NCBI GenBank assembly: GCA_013416455.1 | Contig: JACCES010000005.1 | Coordinates: 62,001-126,000, forward strand | From: Alcaligenaceae bacterium | Lineage (GTDB): Bacteria; Pseudomonadota; Gammaproteobacteria; Burkholderiales; Burkholderiaceae_B | DNA length: 64,000 bases | Direction of reading: 5' to 3' | The notes under the pieces: model-generated | Told to the model about the DNA's origin: nothing | What the model saw: only the letters and a program-made list of their open reading frames with translations | Databases searched by the model: none | Translations under genes and position numbers: made by a program | Part shown: positions 42,420 to 51,468 of the stretch, piece after piece | Layout: each line of letters opens with the position of its first letter | How positions within the stretch are numbered: the stretch's first letter is position 1

Positions 42420-43756
42420 CTTATTTCCTTCCCTTGCTCATGCTGCTCGCGCTGATAGCGGGCATTTTTTCCGGCTATCCGGTGGCATTCCTGCTGGCGG
42501 GCCTGTCCGTCGTGTTCATGTTCGTGGGCGACATTCCGCTGCAGTCTTTCTCGCTCATCACCAGCCGCGTCTTCGGGGCGGTTCTCGAAAACTGGATACT
42601 GGCCGCGATTCCCCTGTTCATCTTCATGGGACTCATGCTCGAAAAGTCCAAGGTGGCGGACAAGCTCCTGCTGGAACTCGAAGCGCTGTTCGGTTCGCGC
42701 CCCGGCGGCCTGGGCCTCACGGTGGTGATCATCGGCATCGTCATGGCGGCCAGCACCGGCATCATCGGGGCGTCGGTCGTGCTCATGGCCACGCTGGCCC
42801 TGCCGCTGATGCTGAAGCAGGGCTATGACAAGTCGGTGGCCATCGGCACGATACTGGGCTCCGGCACGCTGGGCATACTCATTCCTCCCAGCATCATGCT
42901 GGTGGTCTTCGGCGACGTCATGCAGATCCCCATCGGGCAGCTGTTCGCGGGGGCATTGTTCCCGGGCCTGCTGCTGGGGCTTTTCTATGCGCTCTACATC
43001 GTGTTCGTCGCCATCTTCAAGCCGCAGAAGGTACCGCCGGGCAAACCCCTGGAAAAAGGGTCGGTGGGGAAACTGGTGCTGCGGCTGCTGAAGAATCTCA
43101 TCGTGCCGGCCCTGCTGATCAGCAGTGTGCTGGTGTCCATCGTCGTCGGTATCGCGACGCCCACCGAAGGCGCGGCGATCGGCGCGTTCGGCGCCTTGCT
43201 CATCGCATTCTTCAACAGGCAGCTGAACTGGCGCGTATTGTGGGAATCCCTGAAGGACACCTGCCTCACGACGGGCATGATCCTGATTCTGGCGGTCGGT
43301 GCGACGGCCTTCAGCCTGGTGTTCAAGCGCATCGGCGGGCAGGACATGATCGAATCCGCCGCCGGCGTGCTGGGGCATAGCCCCTATATGGTGATCCTGG
43401 CGATCATGATCCTGATTTTCGTGCTGGGGTTTTTCCTGGAATGGATCGAGATCTCCTTCCTGGTGCTGCCGCTGTTCGCCCCCATCGTCGCCTCCCTGGA
43501 TTTCGGCGATGCGTTTCACAGCCAGACCGATGTCATGATCTGGTTCGCCGTGCTGGTTGCGGTGAATCTCCAGACGTCCTTCCTGACGCCGCCATTCGGA
43601 TACGCACTGTTCTACCTGAAGGGGACAGGCATTCCCGGCATCTCGACGGGCGACATCTACCGGAGCGTGGTGCCGGTGGTCGGAATGCAGTTGCTGGGCG
43701 TGCTTGCGGTCGCGCTGTTCCCGGCGATCGCGCTTTGGCTGCCCAGTAAATTTTGA
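42416..43756 (+). CDS. TRAP transporter large membrane subunit (DctM)
   Basis: 446-residue permease with about 12 membrane segments. IFSGYPVAFLLAGLSVVFM at the N terminus, IPLFIFMGLMLEKS, and the conserved GSGTLGILIPPSIMLVVFG are DctM features. GTG 42416 overlaps the DctQ stop by 4 bases with GAGGA upstream. The frame upstream to 41975 is a shadow of dctQ. Confidence 0.93.
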   Translation: MTYFLPLLMLLALIAGIFSGYPVAFLLAGLSVVFMFVGDIPLQSFSLITSRVFGAVLENWILAAIPLFIFMGLMLEKSKVADKLLLELEALFGSRPGGLGLTVVIIGIVMAASTGIIGASVVLMATLALPLMLKQGYDKSVAIGTILGSGTLGILIPPSIMLVVFGDVMQIPIGQLFAGALFPGLLLGLFYALYIVFVAIFKPQKVPPGKPLEKGSVGKLVLRLLKNLIVPALLISSVLVSIVVGIATPTEGAAIGAFGALLIAFFNRQLNWRVLWESLKDTCLTTGMILILAVGATAFSLVFKRIGGQDMIESAAGVLGHSPYMVILAIMILIFVLGFFLEWIEISFLVLPLFAPIVASLDFGDAFHSQTDVMIWFAVLVAVNLQTSFLTPPFGYALFYLKGTGIPGISTGDIYRSVVPVVGMQLLGVLAVALFPAIALWLPSKF

Positions 43757-43809
43757 GCGCGCACGCACAGGAGACAACAAAGCATGAACAACGGGAGTGG
43801 AAGCAGACC

Positions 43810-46008
43810 ATGCGCCTGACAGACATCGACAATACAACCCTGATGCAGCGTCTCGAAGTTGAAGACAGCGACTGGGGGCGGCTCGGCGCCAACGACGCCA
43901 AGCGTCTGGCGACCCTGCTGCTGGCATCGAGATACTTCGAAGAAAAGATACTGCAGCTCGACAAGATGGGGCTGGTGCATGGCCCGGCGCATTCCAGCCT
44001 CGGGCAGGAAGGCGGCGCGGCGGGGTCGATCGCCGCGCTTCCGGTCACGACCCTCGTGAACGGCACGCACCGGGCGCACCATCAGGTGCTGGCCAAGGCG
44101 CTCAATGCGCTCTATGTCGGCGATTTCGACCCGGTGGTCGATCGCCGGCTGTCGCACGACATGCGCGAAGAGACGCGCATGCTGATGATGGAAATCCTCG
44201 GCCTGAAGGGTGGCTGGACGGGCGGGCGGGGCGGTTCCATGCACCTGCGCCGCGAGCAGTTGGGCATCGTCGGCACCAATGCGATCGTCGCCGGCGGCCT
44301 GCCTCTGGCCTGCGGCCATGCCTTCGCGGAAAAAGTGCGCGGCAGCGGCGACATCATGGTGAGCTACTTCGGCGACGGCGCGCTTCACCAGGGCGCGACA
44401 CATGAAGCCATGAATCTGGCGGCGCTGTACCAGCTGCCGCTGCTTTTCTTCCTCGAAAACAACCGCTACGCGGTTTCGATGAGCGTGGAGCAATCCACCT
44501 TCGAGACGCAGCTGCAGACGCGGCCGCTCGCGCACGGCATTGCCTCCGTGTCCGTCGACGGCATGAACCCGCTTGCGGTGTGGCTGGCGACCCGCTGGGC
44601 CCACGACTACATCACGAAGGAAGGCCGGCCGGCCTTCATCGCCGCCGAGGTGTACCGTTATTATCATCAGAGCTCGTCGGTGCCGGGCAGCGCCTTCGGC
44701 TATCGCTCGCGCGAAGAAGAAGACGCCTGGCGCGAACGCGACCCGTGGCCGTTCCTGAGCCGGCAGTTGTCCGAACGCGGCATTCTGGCCGCCGATGATC
44801 TGGCCGCCATCGAAGAGGCCGTCGCGGAAGCCATCGACTACGCGACGGATGCCTGCATCGAGGGCAAGGGCTCGGCGGCGCGGATCCGCGAGGAACTGTG
44901 GCCCGACCCGGAGTCGGTGGATGACCACCTGAACAGCGACATGTCCGAATTCGCCGGCGTGCGCTATGCGGAACGTGAAGATTTCAGCGATGACGAACTC
45001 GAAGAAATGACCTTCATCGAAGCCATGCCGAGGGTCATGGGCGCCCGGATGCGCGAAGACGAGTCCATCCATATTTTCGGGGAAGACGTCGCCAACATGG
45101 GCGGCGGCACCGTGGGCGCGACCCGGGGCCTGATCCAGGCGTTCCCGGGGCGCATCGTCAATACCCCGATCACGGAAAACGGGTTCTGCGGCCTGGCGGC
45201 CGGGGCGGCCGTCTCGGGGCTGCGCACCGTCGTCGAGCTGATGTACAGCGATTTCTTCCTGGTGGCGGGAGACCAGCTGCTGAATCAGGCGGGCAAGATC
45301 AGGCATCTGTTCAACGGCACCGCCAGTGTCCCCATGGTGCTGCGCACCCGCCTGCCGGGGCTGGAAGGCTACGGCTCGCAGCATTCCATGGACCCGTCCG
45401 GCGTGTTCGCGCTGTTTCCGGGCTGGCGCATTGTCGCGCCCTCCAGCGCGTTCGACTATGTCGGCCTGGTGAACTCCGCGCTCAAGTGCGAAGATCCGGT
45501 GCTCATCGTCGAATGCCAGGAACTGCACCGGCGCAAAGATCGCGTGCCCGCGGCCATGGACTACTACATTCCCATCGGCAAGGCCAGGCGGGTGGCCGAA
45601 GGGTCGGACATCACGTTGCTGGCGACATTGACCATGGTCGATAAATGCCGCGAAGTGGCGGAGCGCCTGGGCGTCAGCGCCGACATCATCGACTTGCGTA
45701 CCCTGTCTCCCCGGGACGTCGATTACGACACCATAGGCGAGTCCGTGCGCAAGACCGGGCGCGTCGCCATCGTCGAGCAGACTACCCGGGGCAGCAGCGT
45801 CGGCGCCATCATCAGCGATGAAATACAGCGGCGGTTCTTCGACTATCTGGATCAGCCGGTCAAGCGCGTGACCGGCCGCTGGGCGCCGCCCACGGTCTCC
45901 AAGGCGCTGGAACGGGCCGCGCATGCGGGGGAAACCGATATCGAGCTCGGCATTCGCGATCTGTTCAAGGACAGCGGCTTGCCGTTTGCGGAAACCAGGG
46001 GGGATTGA
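43810..46008 (+). CDS. fused E1 alpha/beta subunit of a 2-oxo-acid (acetoin-type) dehydrogenase
   Basis: 732 residues. The alpha-type half (about 20-350) contains GDGALHQGATHEAMNLAALY and FFLENNRY, the ThDP motif. The beta-type half (about 390-715) begins EAMPRVMGARMREDESIHIFGED and keeps ITENGFCGLAAGAAVSGLR and VVELMYSDFF. Subunits normally encoded by two genes are joined by an acidic linker (about residues 365-390). It would decarboxylate a 2-oxo acid and pass the acyl group to the E2 at 47513. ATG 43810 starts at the first conserved helix; a TTG 57 bases earlier overlaps dctM. Confidence 0.9.
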   Translation: MRLTDIDNTTLMQRLEVEDSDWGRLGANDAKRLATLLLASRYFEEKILQLDKMGLVHGPAHSSLGQEGGAAGSIAALPVTTLVNGTHRAHHQVLAKALNALYVGDFDPVVDRRLSHDMREETRMLMMEILGLKGGWTGGRGGSMHLRREQLGIVGTNAIVAGGLPLACGHAFAEKVRGSGDIMVSYFGDGALHQGATHEAMNLAALYQLPLLFFLENNRYAVSMSVEQSTFETQLQTRPLAHGIASVSVDGMNPLAVWLATRWAHDYITKEGRPAFIAAEVYRYYHQSSSVPGSAFGYRSREEEDAWRERDPWPFLSRQLSERGILAADDLAAIEEAVAEAIDYATDACIEGKGSAARIREELWPDPESVDDHLNSDMSEFAGVRYAEREDFSDDELEEMTFIEAMPRVMGARMREDESIHIFGEDVANMGGGTVGATRGLIQAFPGRIVNTPITENGFCGLAAGAAVSGLRTVVELMYSDFFLVAGDQLLNQAGKIRHLFNGTASVPMVLRTRLPGLEGYGSQHSMDPSGVFALFPGWRIVAPSSAFDYVGLVNSALKCEDPVLIVECQELHRRKDRVPAAMDYYIPIGKARRVAEGSDITLLATLTMVDKCREVAERLGVSADIIDLRTLSPRDVDYDTIGESVRKTGRVAIVEQTTRGSSVGAIISDEIQRRFFDYLDQPVKRVTGRWAPPTVSKALERAAHAGETDIELGIRDLFKDSGLPFAETRGD

Positions 46009-46009
46009 A

Positions 46010-46732
46010 ATGGCTTTTTCCTTGCAGGGGCGGACCGTCCTGATCACCGGCGCGGCGGGCGGAATCGGTTCCGCGACGGCCGGAACCTGCGCCCGCATGG
46101 GCGCGAAGCTGGTGCTGGCCGATCTGGAACACCCGCATGAAGTCGCCGAACGGCTGCGGGCGGAAGGCGCCGAGGTTTCGACGCTGGCCTTCGATGTCCG
46201 CGACAGAAAGGCCAGCGAAGAAGCGGTGGCGGGCATTGAACAGCTGGATGCCGTGGTGGCGAACGCCGGTTATTGCCCGTGGGACGACTGGAACGACCCC
46301 GACTGGGACACCGTCTTCGATGACACGATCGCGATCAACGGCATGGGGGTCATCCACCTCGTCCGTCCCGCCATGGAGCGCATGATCCGGCAGGGTTCGG
46401 GGCGCATCGTGCTGGTCTCTTCGGTGGCCGGCCGGATGGGCGGCCTCAGGGCCAGCCCCCACTACGTGATCGCCAAGGGCGGCATCAATGCGCTGGTGAA
46501 ATGGCTGGCGCGCCGCGGGGCGCCGCACGGCGTCATGGTCAATGCGGTGGCGCCCGGCGCGACGGCGACGGGCATGGTGCGCGGGCAGGAATTCGACCTT
46601 GCCGGCATACCGCTGGGCCGCCTTGCCGAGCCCCGCGAAATAGGGGATCCGATCGCCTTCCTGTGCTCGGATTCCGCCAGCTATATCTGCGGGACCATCC
46701 TCGATGTCAATGGTGGCGTCTATATGAATTGA
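46010..46732 (+). CDS. SDR-family oxidoreductase
   Basis: 240-residue classical SDR. TGAAGGIGSATAG is the cofactor loop, NAG follows in VVANAGYCPW, and the catalytic Ser and Tyr-x3-Lys (YVIAK) are intact. One base separates it from the E1 stop. It probably oxidises a hydroxy intermediate to the oxo acid or an acetoin-like diol; the substrate is unknown. Confidence 0.9.
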   Translation: MAFSLQGRTVLITGAAGGIGSATAGTCARMGAKLVLADLEHPHEVAERLRAEGAEVSTLAFDVRDRKASEEAVAGIEQLDAVVANAGYCPWDDWNDPDWDTVFDDTIAINGMGVIHLVRPAMERMIRQGSGRIVLVSSVAGRMGGLRASPHYVIAKGGINALVKWLARRGAPHGVMVNAVAPGATATGMVRGQEFDLAGIPLGRLAEPREIGDPIAFLCSDSASYICGTILDVNGGVYMN

Positions 46733-46796
46733 TTCCGGGCGGGGGCGCGAACCCCGCTTGAAGAATCAATCATGCGCACCGTATGCGTGAAGTTTC

Positions 46797-47513
46797 ATGA
46801 ACAATGTACTGGAAGGGGCGCTGGAGCGTCGGGAACGCACGACGATGGCGGACAAGGTCTATGGGGACATCAGGCAATTGCTGATAACCGGGGCGGTTCC
46901 GCCCGGCAAGCGCCTGACGCTCCGCGGCCTGGCCGAAGTGCTGGGCACGAGCCCGATGCCCGTGCGCGACGCTGTGGCGCGCCTGGTCAACGACGGCGCG
47001 CTGCGCATGCTGCCGAACCGCAGCGTCGAGGTGTTCAAGCCGACCCGCTGCCAGTTTCGCGAGATCGTGACGCTGCGCTGCTGCCTGGAAGGGCTGGCCG
47101 CGAAAGAGGCGACATGCCGGCTCGATGACGCCACGCTGAAGCGGATCGCGGCCAGCGCCCGCAAGTATGAGCGGGCCGGCCATCGCAAGAAAGTCGATAC
47201 CGCGGCCGTGATCGAATCGAACCGCGAGCTTCATTTCATGCTTTACAACGCGTCCGGCATGTCGATGCTGGTGGGCCTCATCGACAATATCTGGACCCGG
47301 ATCGCGCCCATGTTCGCCCTGAGCATGAGCGTGAAGCAGCGCACGATAGAAACCTGGGAATCGTTTGGCCATCACCAGCGGCTGATCGAAGCGCTGCGTG
47401 CCCGGGACGTCCAGGGGGCGCATGATGCCGTCGTGGCGGACATCCGGGACGCCGCCGATTTCATTGAACGTTCGGTGTGGCCCGAAGATCAACAAATGAA
47501 GGTGGAGGGATGA
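46797..47513 (+). CDS. GntR-family regulator (FCD type)
   Basis: 238 residues. Winged helix near 20-85 (MADKVYGDIRQLLITGAVPPGKRL, noted by pattern; VLGTSPMPVRDAVARLVNDGAL) and an all-helical FCD ligand domain with ESNRELHFMLYNASGM. It is embedded in the dehydrogenase operon and overlaps E2 by 1 base. The palindrome at 40614 is its likely operator. Confidence 0.88.
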   Translation: MNNVLEGALERRERTTMADKVYGDIRQLLITGAVPPGKRLTLRGLAEVLGTSPMPVRDAVARLVNDGALRMLPNRSVEVFKPTRCQFREIVTLRCCLEGLAAKEATCRLDDATLKRIAASARKYERAGHRKKVDTAAVIESNRELHFMLYNASGMSMLVGLIDNIWTRIAPMFALSMSVKQRTIETWESFGHHQRLIEALRARDVQGAHDAVVADIRDAADFIERSVWPEDQQMKVEG

Positions 47514-48841
47514 TGGTCGATATTCTCATGCCCGGCGTCGGCGCCGGCACCACGCACGGCAAGATCATCCAGTGGTTCAAGCGCACGGGGGAGACCGTGT
47601 CGGTGGGTGACGTCCTGGCGGAAATCGAAACCGACAAGGCGGTGATCGAGCTGGAAGCTTTTGACGAGGGCGTGCTGAGCGAGATACTGGTGCAGGCCGG
47701 TGACCAGGAGGTCGCCGTGGGCGAACGGGTCGCGGTGCTCGCCACCGGCGACGGCGAGGACGGCGACGCGGGCGACGCGGGCGACGCGGGCGGGGCGCCG
47801 GCCGCCGCGCCGGCCCGGCAGGAATCCGCTTCCGGGAAGCCGTCCGCTCCGGGCGCCCCGGCCACCGGCACGGTTGCCGAGACGCCCTCCGGCCTGGATC
47901 GCGTGTTTGCGAGCCCGTCCGCGCGCCGGCTGGCGCGCGAACTGGACATCGATCTGAACTCGTTGCAGGGCAGCGGCCCGCGCGGGCGCGTCGTGCGCAT
48001 CGACATCGAACGCGCCCATGCGCTTTCGGCCGGGGCGACCGGCCGCGAACCGGTGGCGGCGCCGGGCGTGGCGCCCCGGGCGGCCCCTCTGGCGGTCGAC
48101 CGGACGGCGCCCGATACGCCTGCCGATGCCGATGCCGATGCCGATGCCGATGCCGTGTCCGTGCCGCACAGCGCCATGCGCAAGACCATTGCGCGGCGGC
48201 TGCAGGAATCCAAGCAGCAGCTTCCGCATTTCTACCTGACCGTCGATATCGAGATGGGAAGGCTGATGAAGCTGCGCAGGAAGCTCAACGACATGCTCGC
48301 GGCCAGCGGGGACCCGCTCCGGCTTTCCCTCAATGACATGCTGACCCATCTGGTGGGCATGGCGGTGGCGCGCTGCCCGGACATCAATGTGCGCTGGACC
48401 CCGGACGCGCTGCTGCGCAATCCGAGCGTGGATGTCGCCGTGGCCGTGGCCACCGGCAAAGGGCTGATCACGCCCATTGTGCGCGATGTTGCCGGGAAGC
48501 GGCTCGGCCAGGTCGCGCGCGAACTGGGCGCCAAGGTCGAGCGTGCCAGGGATGGCCGGCTCGCTCCCGCCGATTACGAGGGCGGCTCGGTGACTTTGTC
48601 CAACCTCGGCATGCACGGGGTGCGCGAATTCAGCGCCATCATCAATCCGCCGCAGGTGGCCATCATTGCGGTCGGGGCGGTGGAAGAGCGTCCGATCGTG
48701 AAGAAGGGCAAGCTCAAGGCCGCCCACATGATGTCGGCCACGCTGTCGGCGGACCACAGGGCGGTCGACGGCGAGCTGGGAGCCCGGTTTCTCGCCGTGC
48801 TGAAGGAATCGATCGAGCGCCCACTGATGTCGCTCTTGTAA
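47513..48841 (+). CDS. dihydrolipoamide acyltransferase (E2)
   Basis: 442 residues: lipoyl domain at 1-80 with the lipoylated Lys in IETDKAVIELEA, a long flexible linker, an E1/E3-binding peripheral domain around 130-165 (FASPSARRLARELDIDL), a second linker, and a catalytic domain from about 220 with the HRAVDG active-site motif near the end. Both linkers contain perfect DNA repeats (47762-47788 and 48122-48155), giving DAG and DA peptide repeats. It forms the core for the fused E1; no E3 gene lies in the window, so a shared lipoamide dehydrogenase must serve it. Confidence 0.92.
   Translation: MVDILMPGVGAGTTHGKIIQWFKRTGETVSVGDVLAEIETDKAVIELEAFDEGVLSEILVQAGDQEVAVGERVAVLATGDGEDGDAGDAGDAGGAPAAAPARQESASGKPSAPGAPATGTVAETPSGLDRVFASPSARRLARELDIDLNSLQGSGPRGRVVRIDIERAHALSAGATGREPVAAPGVAPRAAPLAVDRTAPDTPADADADADADAVSVPHSAMRKTIARRLQESKQQLPHFYLTVDIEMGRLMKLRRKLNDMLAASGDPLRLSLNDMLTHLVGMAVARCPDINVRWTPDALLRNPSVDVAVAVATGKGLITPIVRDVAGKRLGQVARELGAKVERARDGRLAPADYEGGSVTLSNLGMHGVREFSAIINPPQVAIIAVGAVEERPIVKKGKLKAAHMMSATLSADHRAVDGELGARFLAVLKESIERPLMSLL
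47762..47788 (+). repeat. three perfect copies of a 9-base repeat in the E2 linker
   Basis: GGCGACGCG x3, in frame, encoding Gly-Asp-Ala units. Copy-number change would alter linker length without frameshift. Confidence 0.85.
48122..48155 (+). repeat. GCCGAT hexanucleotide array in the E2 linker
   Basis: 5.7 perfect copies of GCCGAT encode alternating Ala-Asp residues between the peripheral and catalytic domains. In-frame microsatellite, probably variable among strains. Confidence 0.9.
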
Positions 48842-48851
48842 GGGGGATGTG

Positions 48852-50465
48852 ATGGATGCTACGGCAAAGTACGACTATGTGATCGTGGGTTCCGGGGCGG
48901 CCGGCGCCATCATCGCCAACCGGCTCAGCGCGGGCGGCGCCCGCGTCTGCCTGCTGGAGGCGGGCCCGCCGGACAACCATCCCTTTCTTCACATCCCCGC
49001 GGGTTTCATCAAGGTCATTTTCAATCCCAAGTACGCTTGGCAGTTTTCCTCGGAAGGAACCGAGCTCACGAACGGCCGGCGCATTCCCATACCGCAGGGC
49101 AGGACGCTGGGCGGGTCCACGTCCATCAATGGGCTGGTGTACAACCGGGGGCAGATCAGCGACTACGACCATTGGGCCGAACTGGGCAACGAAGGCTGGG
49201 CCTTCAAGGATGTACTGCCTTATTTCAAGTCCATGGAGCGGCGCGAGGGCGGAAGCGACGAATATCGGGGCCGTACCGGCGAGCTGCCGGTCAGCGATGC
49301 GGACTGGAGGCATCCGCTGTGCGAAGCCTTCATCGATGGCGCGGCCGAACTGGGGCTGCCGCGCACCGAGGATTACAACGCCGCGCAGCAGGATGGTGTG
49401 GGCTATTTTCAGCGGACGATCCACCGTGGCGTGCGCATGAGCACGGCGCGCACCTTCCTGCGTCCCATCCGCGACCGCAAGAACCTGGATATCCAGACCC
49501 ACGCCCAGGCCACCCGGATATTGTTCGATGGGAAGCGCGCGATAGGGGTGGAAGTCGCGCATCCGCAGGGGCGCGGGCCCCGGCGCACCATCCTGGCCAG
49601 CCGCGAGGTCGTGGTCTGCTGCGGCGCCATCAACACGCCGCGCCTGCTGCAGCTTTCCGGCATCGGGCCCGCGGAACACCTGAAGAGCGTGGGCATCGAC
49701 GTTGTGCACGATCTGCCGGGCGTGGGCGCAGGGCTCAGCGATCATTACTCGGTGCGTGTGGTGGCGCGCGTGCGCGGGGCGAAGACGCTCAATGAAATGG
49801 CCCGCGGCCTGTCGCTGGGCGGCGAGATCCTCAAATGGCTGCAGAGAAAGCCGGGCATCATGTCGCTCAGCCCGTCCGTGGTGCACTGGTTCTGGCGTTC
49901 GCAGTCGCAGATGGCGAGCGCCGACCTGCAGGGGGTCTTCACACCGGCCAGCTATAAGGAAGGCTATGTCGGGCAGCTGGACGACTTCCCCGGCATGACG
50001 GCGGGCGTGTGGCAGCATCGGCCCTTGAGCCGGGGCTACGTCCGCATCCGCTCGAACAATCCCTTCGAAGCACCGGAAATCCAGCCCAATTACCTCGAAC
50101 ATCCGGAAGACCGGCAGGTGCTGATCCGCGGCATCCGGCTGGCAAGGCAGATGCTGGGCACCAGCGCCCTGAAGCCTTACTTCGAAAAAGAGTCGCTGCC
50201 GGGCGAATTGTGCCAGTCCGATGACGAGCTGCTGGCGTTCGCCCGCCAATACGGCGTTTCTTCCTATCATGTGAATGGCAGCGCCCATATGGGGCCTTCG
50301 ACGGACCCGCTGGCCGTCGTGGACCAGTCCCTGCGGGTGCGGGGTATCGGGAATCTGCGCGTGGCGGACTCGTCCATCATCCCCTCCATGCCATCGGCCA
50401 ATGTGTGCGCGGCAAGCATGATGATAGGCAACCGGGCGGGCGACATCATTCTGAACGAAGCCTGA
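48852..50465 (+). CDS. GMC-family FAD oxidoreductase (choline-dehydrogenase-like)
   Basis: 537 residues. FAD loop VIVGSGAAGAIIANRLSAGG at the N terminus, GMC signature 1 around GRTLGGSTSINGLVYNRG and signature 2 in GAINTPRLLQLSGIGP; the catalytic His lies in YHVNGSAHMG. It oxidises an alcohol to an aldehyde or ketone. ATG 48852 has an AGGGGG ribosome site. Last gene of the TRAP operon, so it may start the conversion of the imported alcohol or hydroxy acid. Confidence 0.92.
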   Translation: MDATAKYDYVIVGSGAAGAIIANRLSAGGARVCLLEAGPPDNHPFLHIPAGFIKVIFNPKYAWQFSSEGTELTNGRRIPIPQGRTLGGSTSINGLVYNRGQISDYDHWAELGNEGWAFKDVLPYFKSMERREGGSDEYRGRTGELPVSDADWRHPLCEAFIDGAAELGLPRTEDYNAAQQDGVGYFQRTIHRGVRMSTARTFLRPIRDRKNLDIQTHAQATRILFDGKRAIGVEVAHPQGRGPRRTILASREVVVCCGAINTPRLLQLSGIGPAEHLKSVGIDVVHDLPGVGAGLSDHYSVRVVARVRGAKTLNEMARGLSLGGEILKWLQRKPGIMSLSPSVVHWFWRSQSQMASADLQGVFTPASYKEGYVGQLDDFPGMTAGVWQHRPLSRGYVRIRSNNPFEAPEIQPNYLEHPEDRQVLIRGIRLARQMLGTSALKPYFEKESLPGELCQSDDELLAFARQYGVSSYHVNGSAHMGPSTDPLAVVDQSLRVRGIGNLRVADSSIIPSMPSANVCAASMMIGNRAGDIILNEA

Positions 50466-50511
50466 TCCCGCGTTCGCGCGCGCATCGCCACCAGGCGCGC
50501 GTGCGGCGGCC

Positions 50512-50535
50512 GGCGGCCGTGTCCATCCGGCCGCC
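50512..50535 (+). terminator. GC-rich hairpin after the GMC gene
   Basis: GGCGGCCG/CGGCCGCC, an 8-base perfect stem with an 8-base loop, 47 bases after the stop. No strong T-run follows. Likely 3' end of the long TRAP-dehydrogenase transcript. Confidence 0.45.
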
Positions 50536-50602
50536 GATTGGCCTTTCCGGGCGATCTGGTCCATACTGTAAAAGTTCTTGTTTTTTAAGGATTTTTTCTA
50601 CA

Positions 50603-51316
50603 GTGACCATTCCAAGTAGCCGTGGGTACGAAACGCGCATGCAACGTGTGGCGATTCCCGGCGGTGAAGACCTGCTCATCCGATCGCTGCTCGATCGTCA
50701 GCAATACTATGACCCCACCGGCGCGGCCGGGCGGCTGGGCATCTGCTCGGCATCCTGGCCGCTCTTCGGGCTGTTGTGGCCTTCCAGCATACAAATGGCG
50801 CGGCGTCTGCTGCGGCGCCCCGTCCGTCCAGAGGAACGCATTCTTGAAATCGGCTGCGGCCTGGCGCTGCCGACACTGGTGGGGCGCCGGCGCGGCGCGC
50901 GCGTCACGGCAAGCGACCGCCATCCGCTGGCCCGTTCCTTTCTGGAAACCAATGCTAGTATAAACAAAGTATCTATAATCAAATACCGGCACGGCCAGTG
51001 GGGCGGCGACGGCGCGGCCCGCGCGCGGGATGCGGGCGCCGAGCCGCTGTCCGCCCGCTACGATCTGATCCTGGGCAGCGATCTGCTGTACGACAGGAAC
51101 GCGCCGCGGGAACTGGCCGATTTCATCGATGATCATGCGGAATCCGAAGCCGAGGTCTGGATCATCGATCCGAACCGCGGGCATCGCCCCGCCTTCGTCC
51201 GGCACATGGAAGGGGTCGGCTTCGAGCTGGCGGAGCAGGAACACATCGAGGAAGCCGGCGCGGGGCCGGACGGCGGCGCCTACAAAGGGCGGCTGCTGAA
51301 GTTCCGGCGGGGCTGA
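50603..51316 (+). CDS. class I SAM-dependent methyltransferase (protein-methyltransferase-like)
   Basis: 237 residues from GTG 50603, which keeps the conserved YETRMQRVAIPGG and LIRSLLDRQQYYDP segment; ATG 50639 would cut into it. ILEIGCGLALPTLVGRRRGARV is motif I with the SAM loop, and LILGSDLLYDRN is motif post-II. Similar to the Methyltransf_16 group; the target is unknown. The leader carries an interrupted dyad ACTGTA...TACAGT (50565-50604) that includes the start codon, and a weak AAGGA. It stands alone between the TRAP operon and the ALDH gene. Confidence 0.8.
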   Translation: MTIPSSRGYETRMQRVAIPGGEDLLIRSLLDRQQYYDPTGAAGRLGICSASWPLFGLLWPSSIQMARRLLRRPVRPEERILEIGCGLALPTLVGRRRGARVTASDRHPLARSFLETNASINKVSIIKYRHGQWGGDGAARARDAGAEPLSARYDLILGSDLLYDRNAPRELADFIDDHAESEAEVWIIDPNRGHRPAFVRHMEGVGFELAEQEHIEEAGAGPDGGAYKGRLLKFRRG

Positions 51317-51468
51317 GCCGGCCGCGGTCCCGCCGGCGGCCGGACCAACGGGCGCCCTCAAAGTTGGTATGCGCTCAGGCCATAGGACATGCGGATCAAA
51401 GGCGCGATACTTGATGGCCTCAGTGATCCGGCCGCCTTTGCCCGCGGCCATGCCAACAGGACGCGCGC

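Noticed and set aside
43657-46236. 859-residue minus-strand open frame opposite the fused E1 gene
   Set aside because: It is a GC-rich antisense frame of the E1 gene; no domains, no ribosome site, and the plus-strand product has clear motifs.
47762-48155. Tandem repeats as a CRISPR array
   Set aside because: Units are 6-9 bases, perfect, without spacers and in coding frame.
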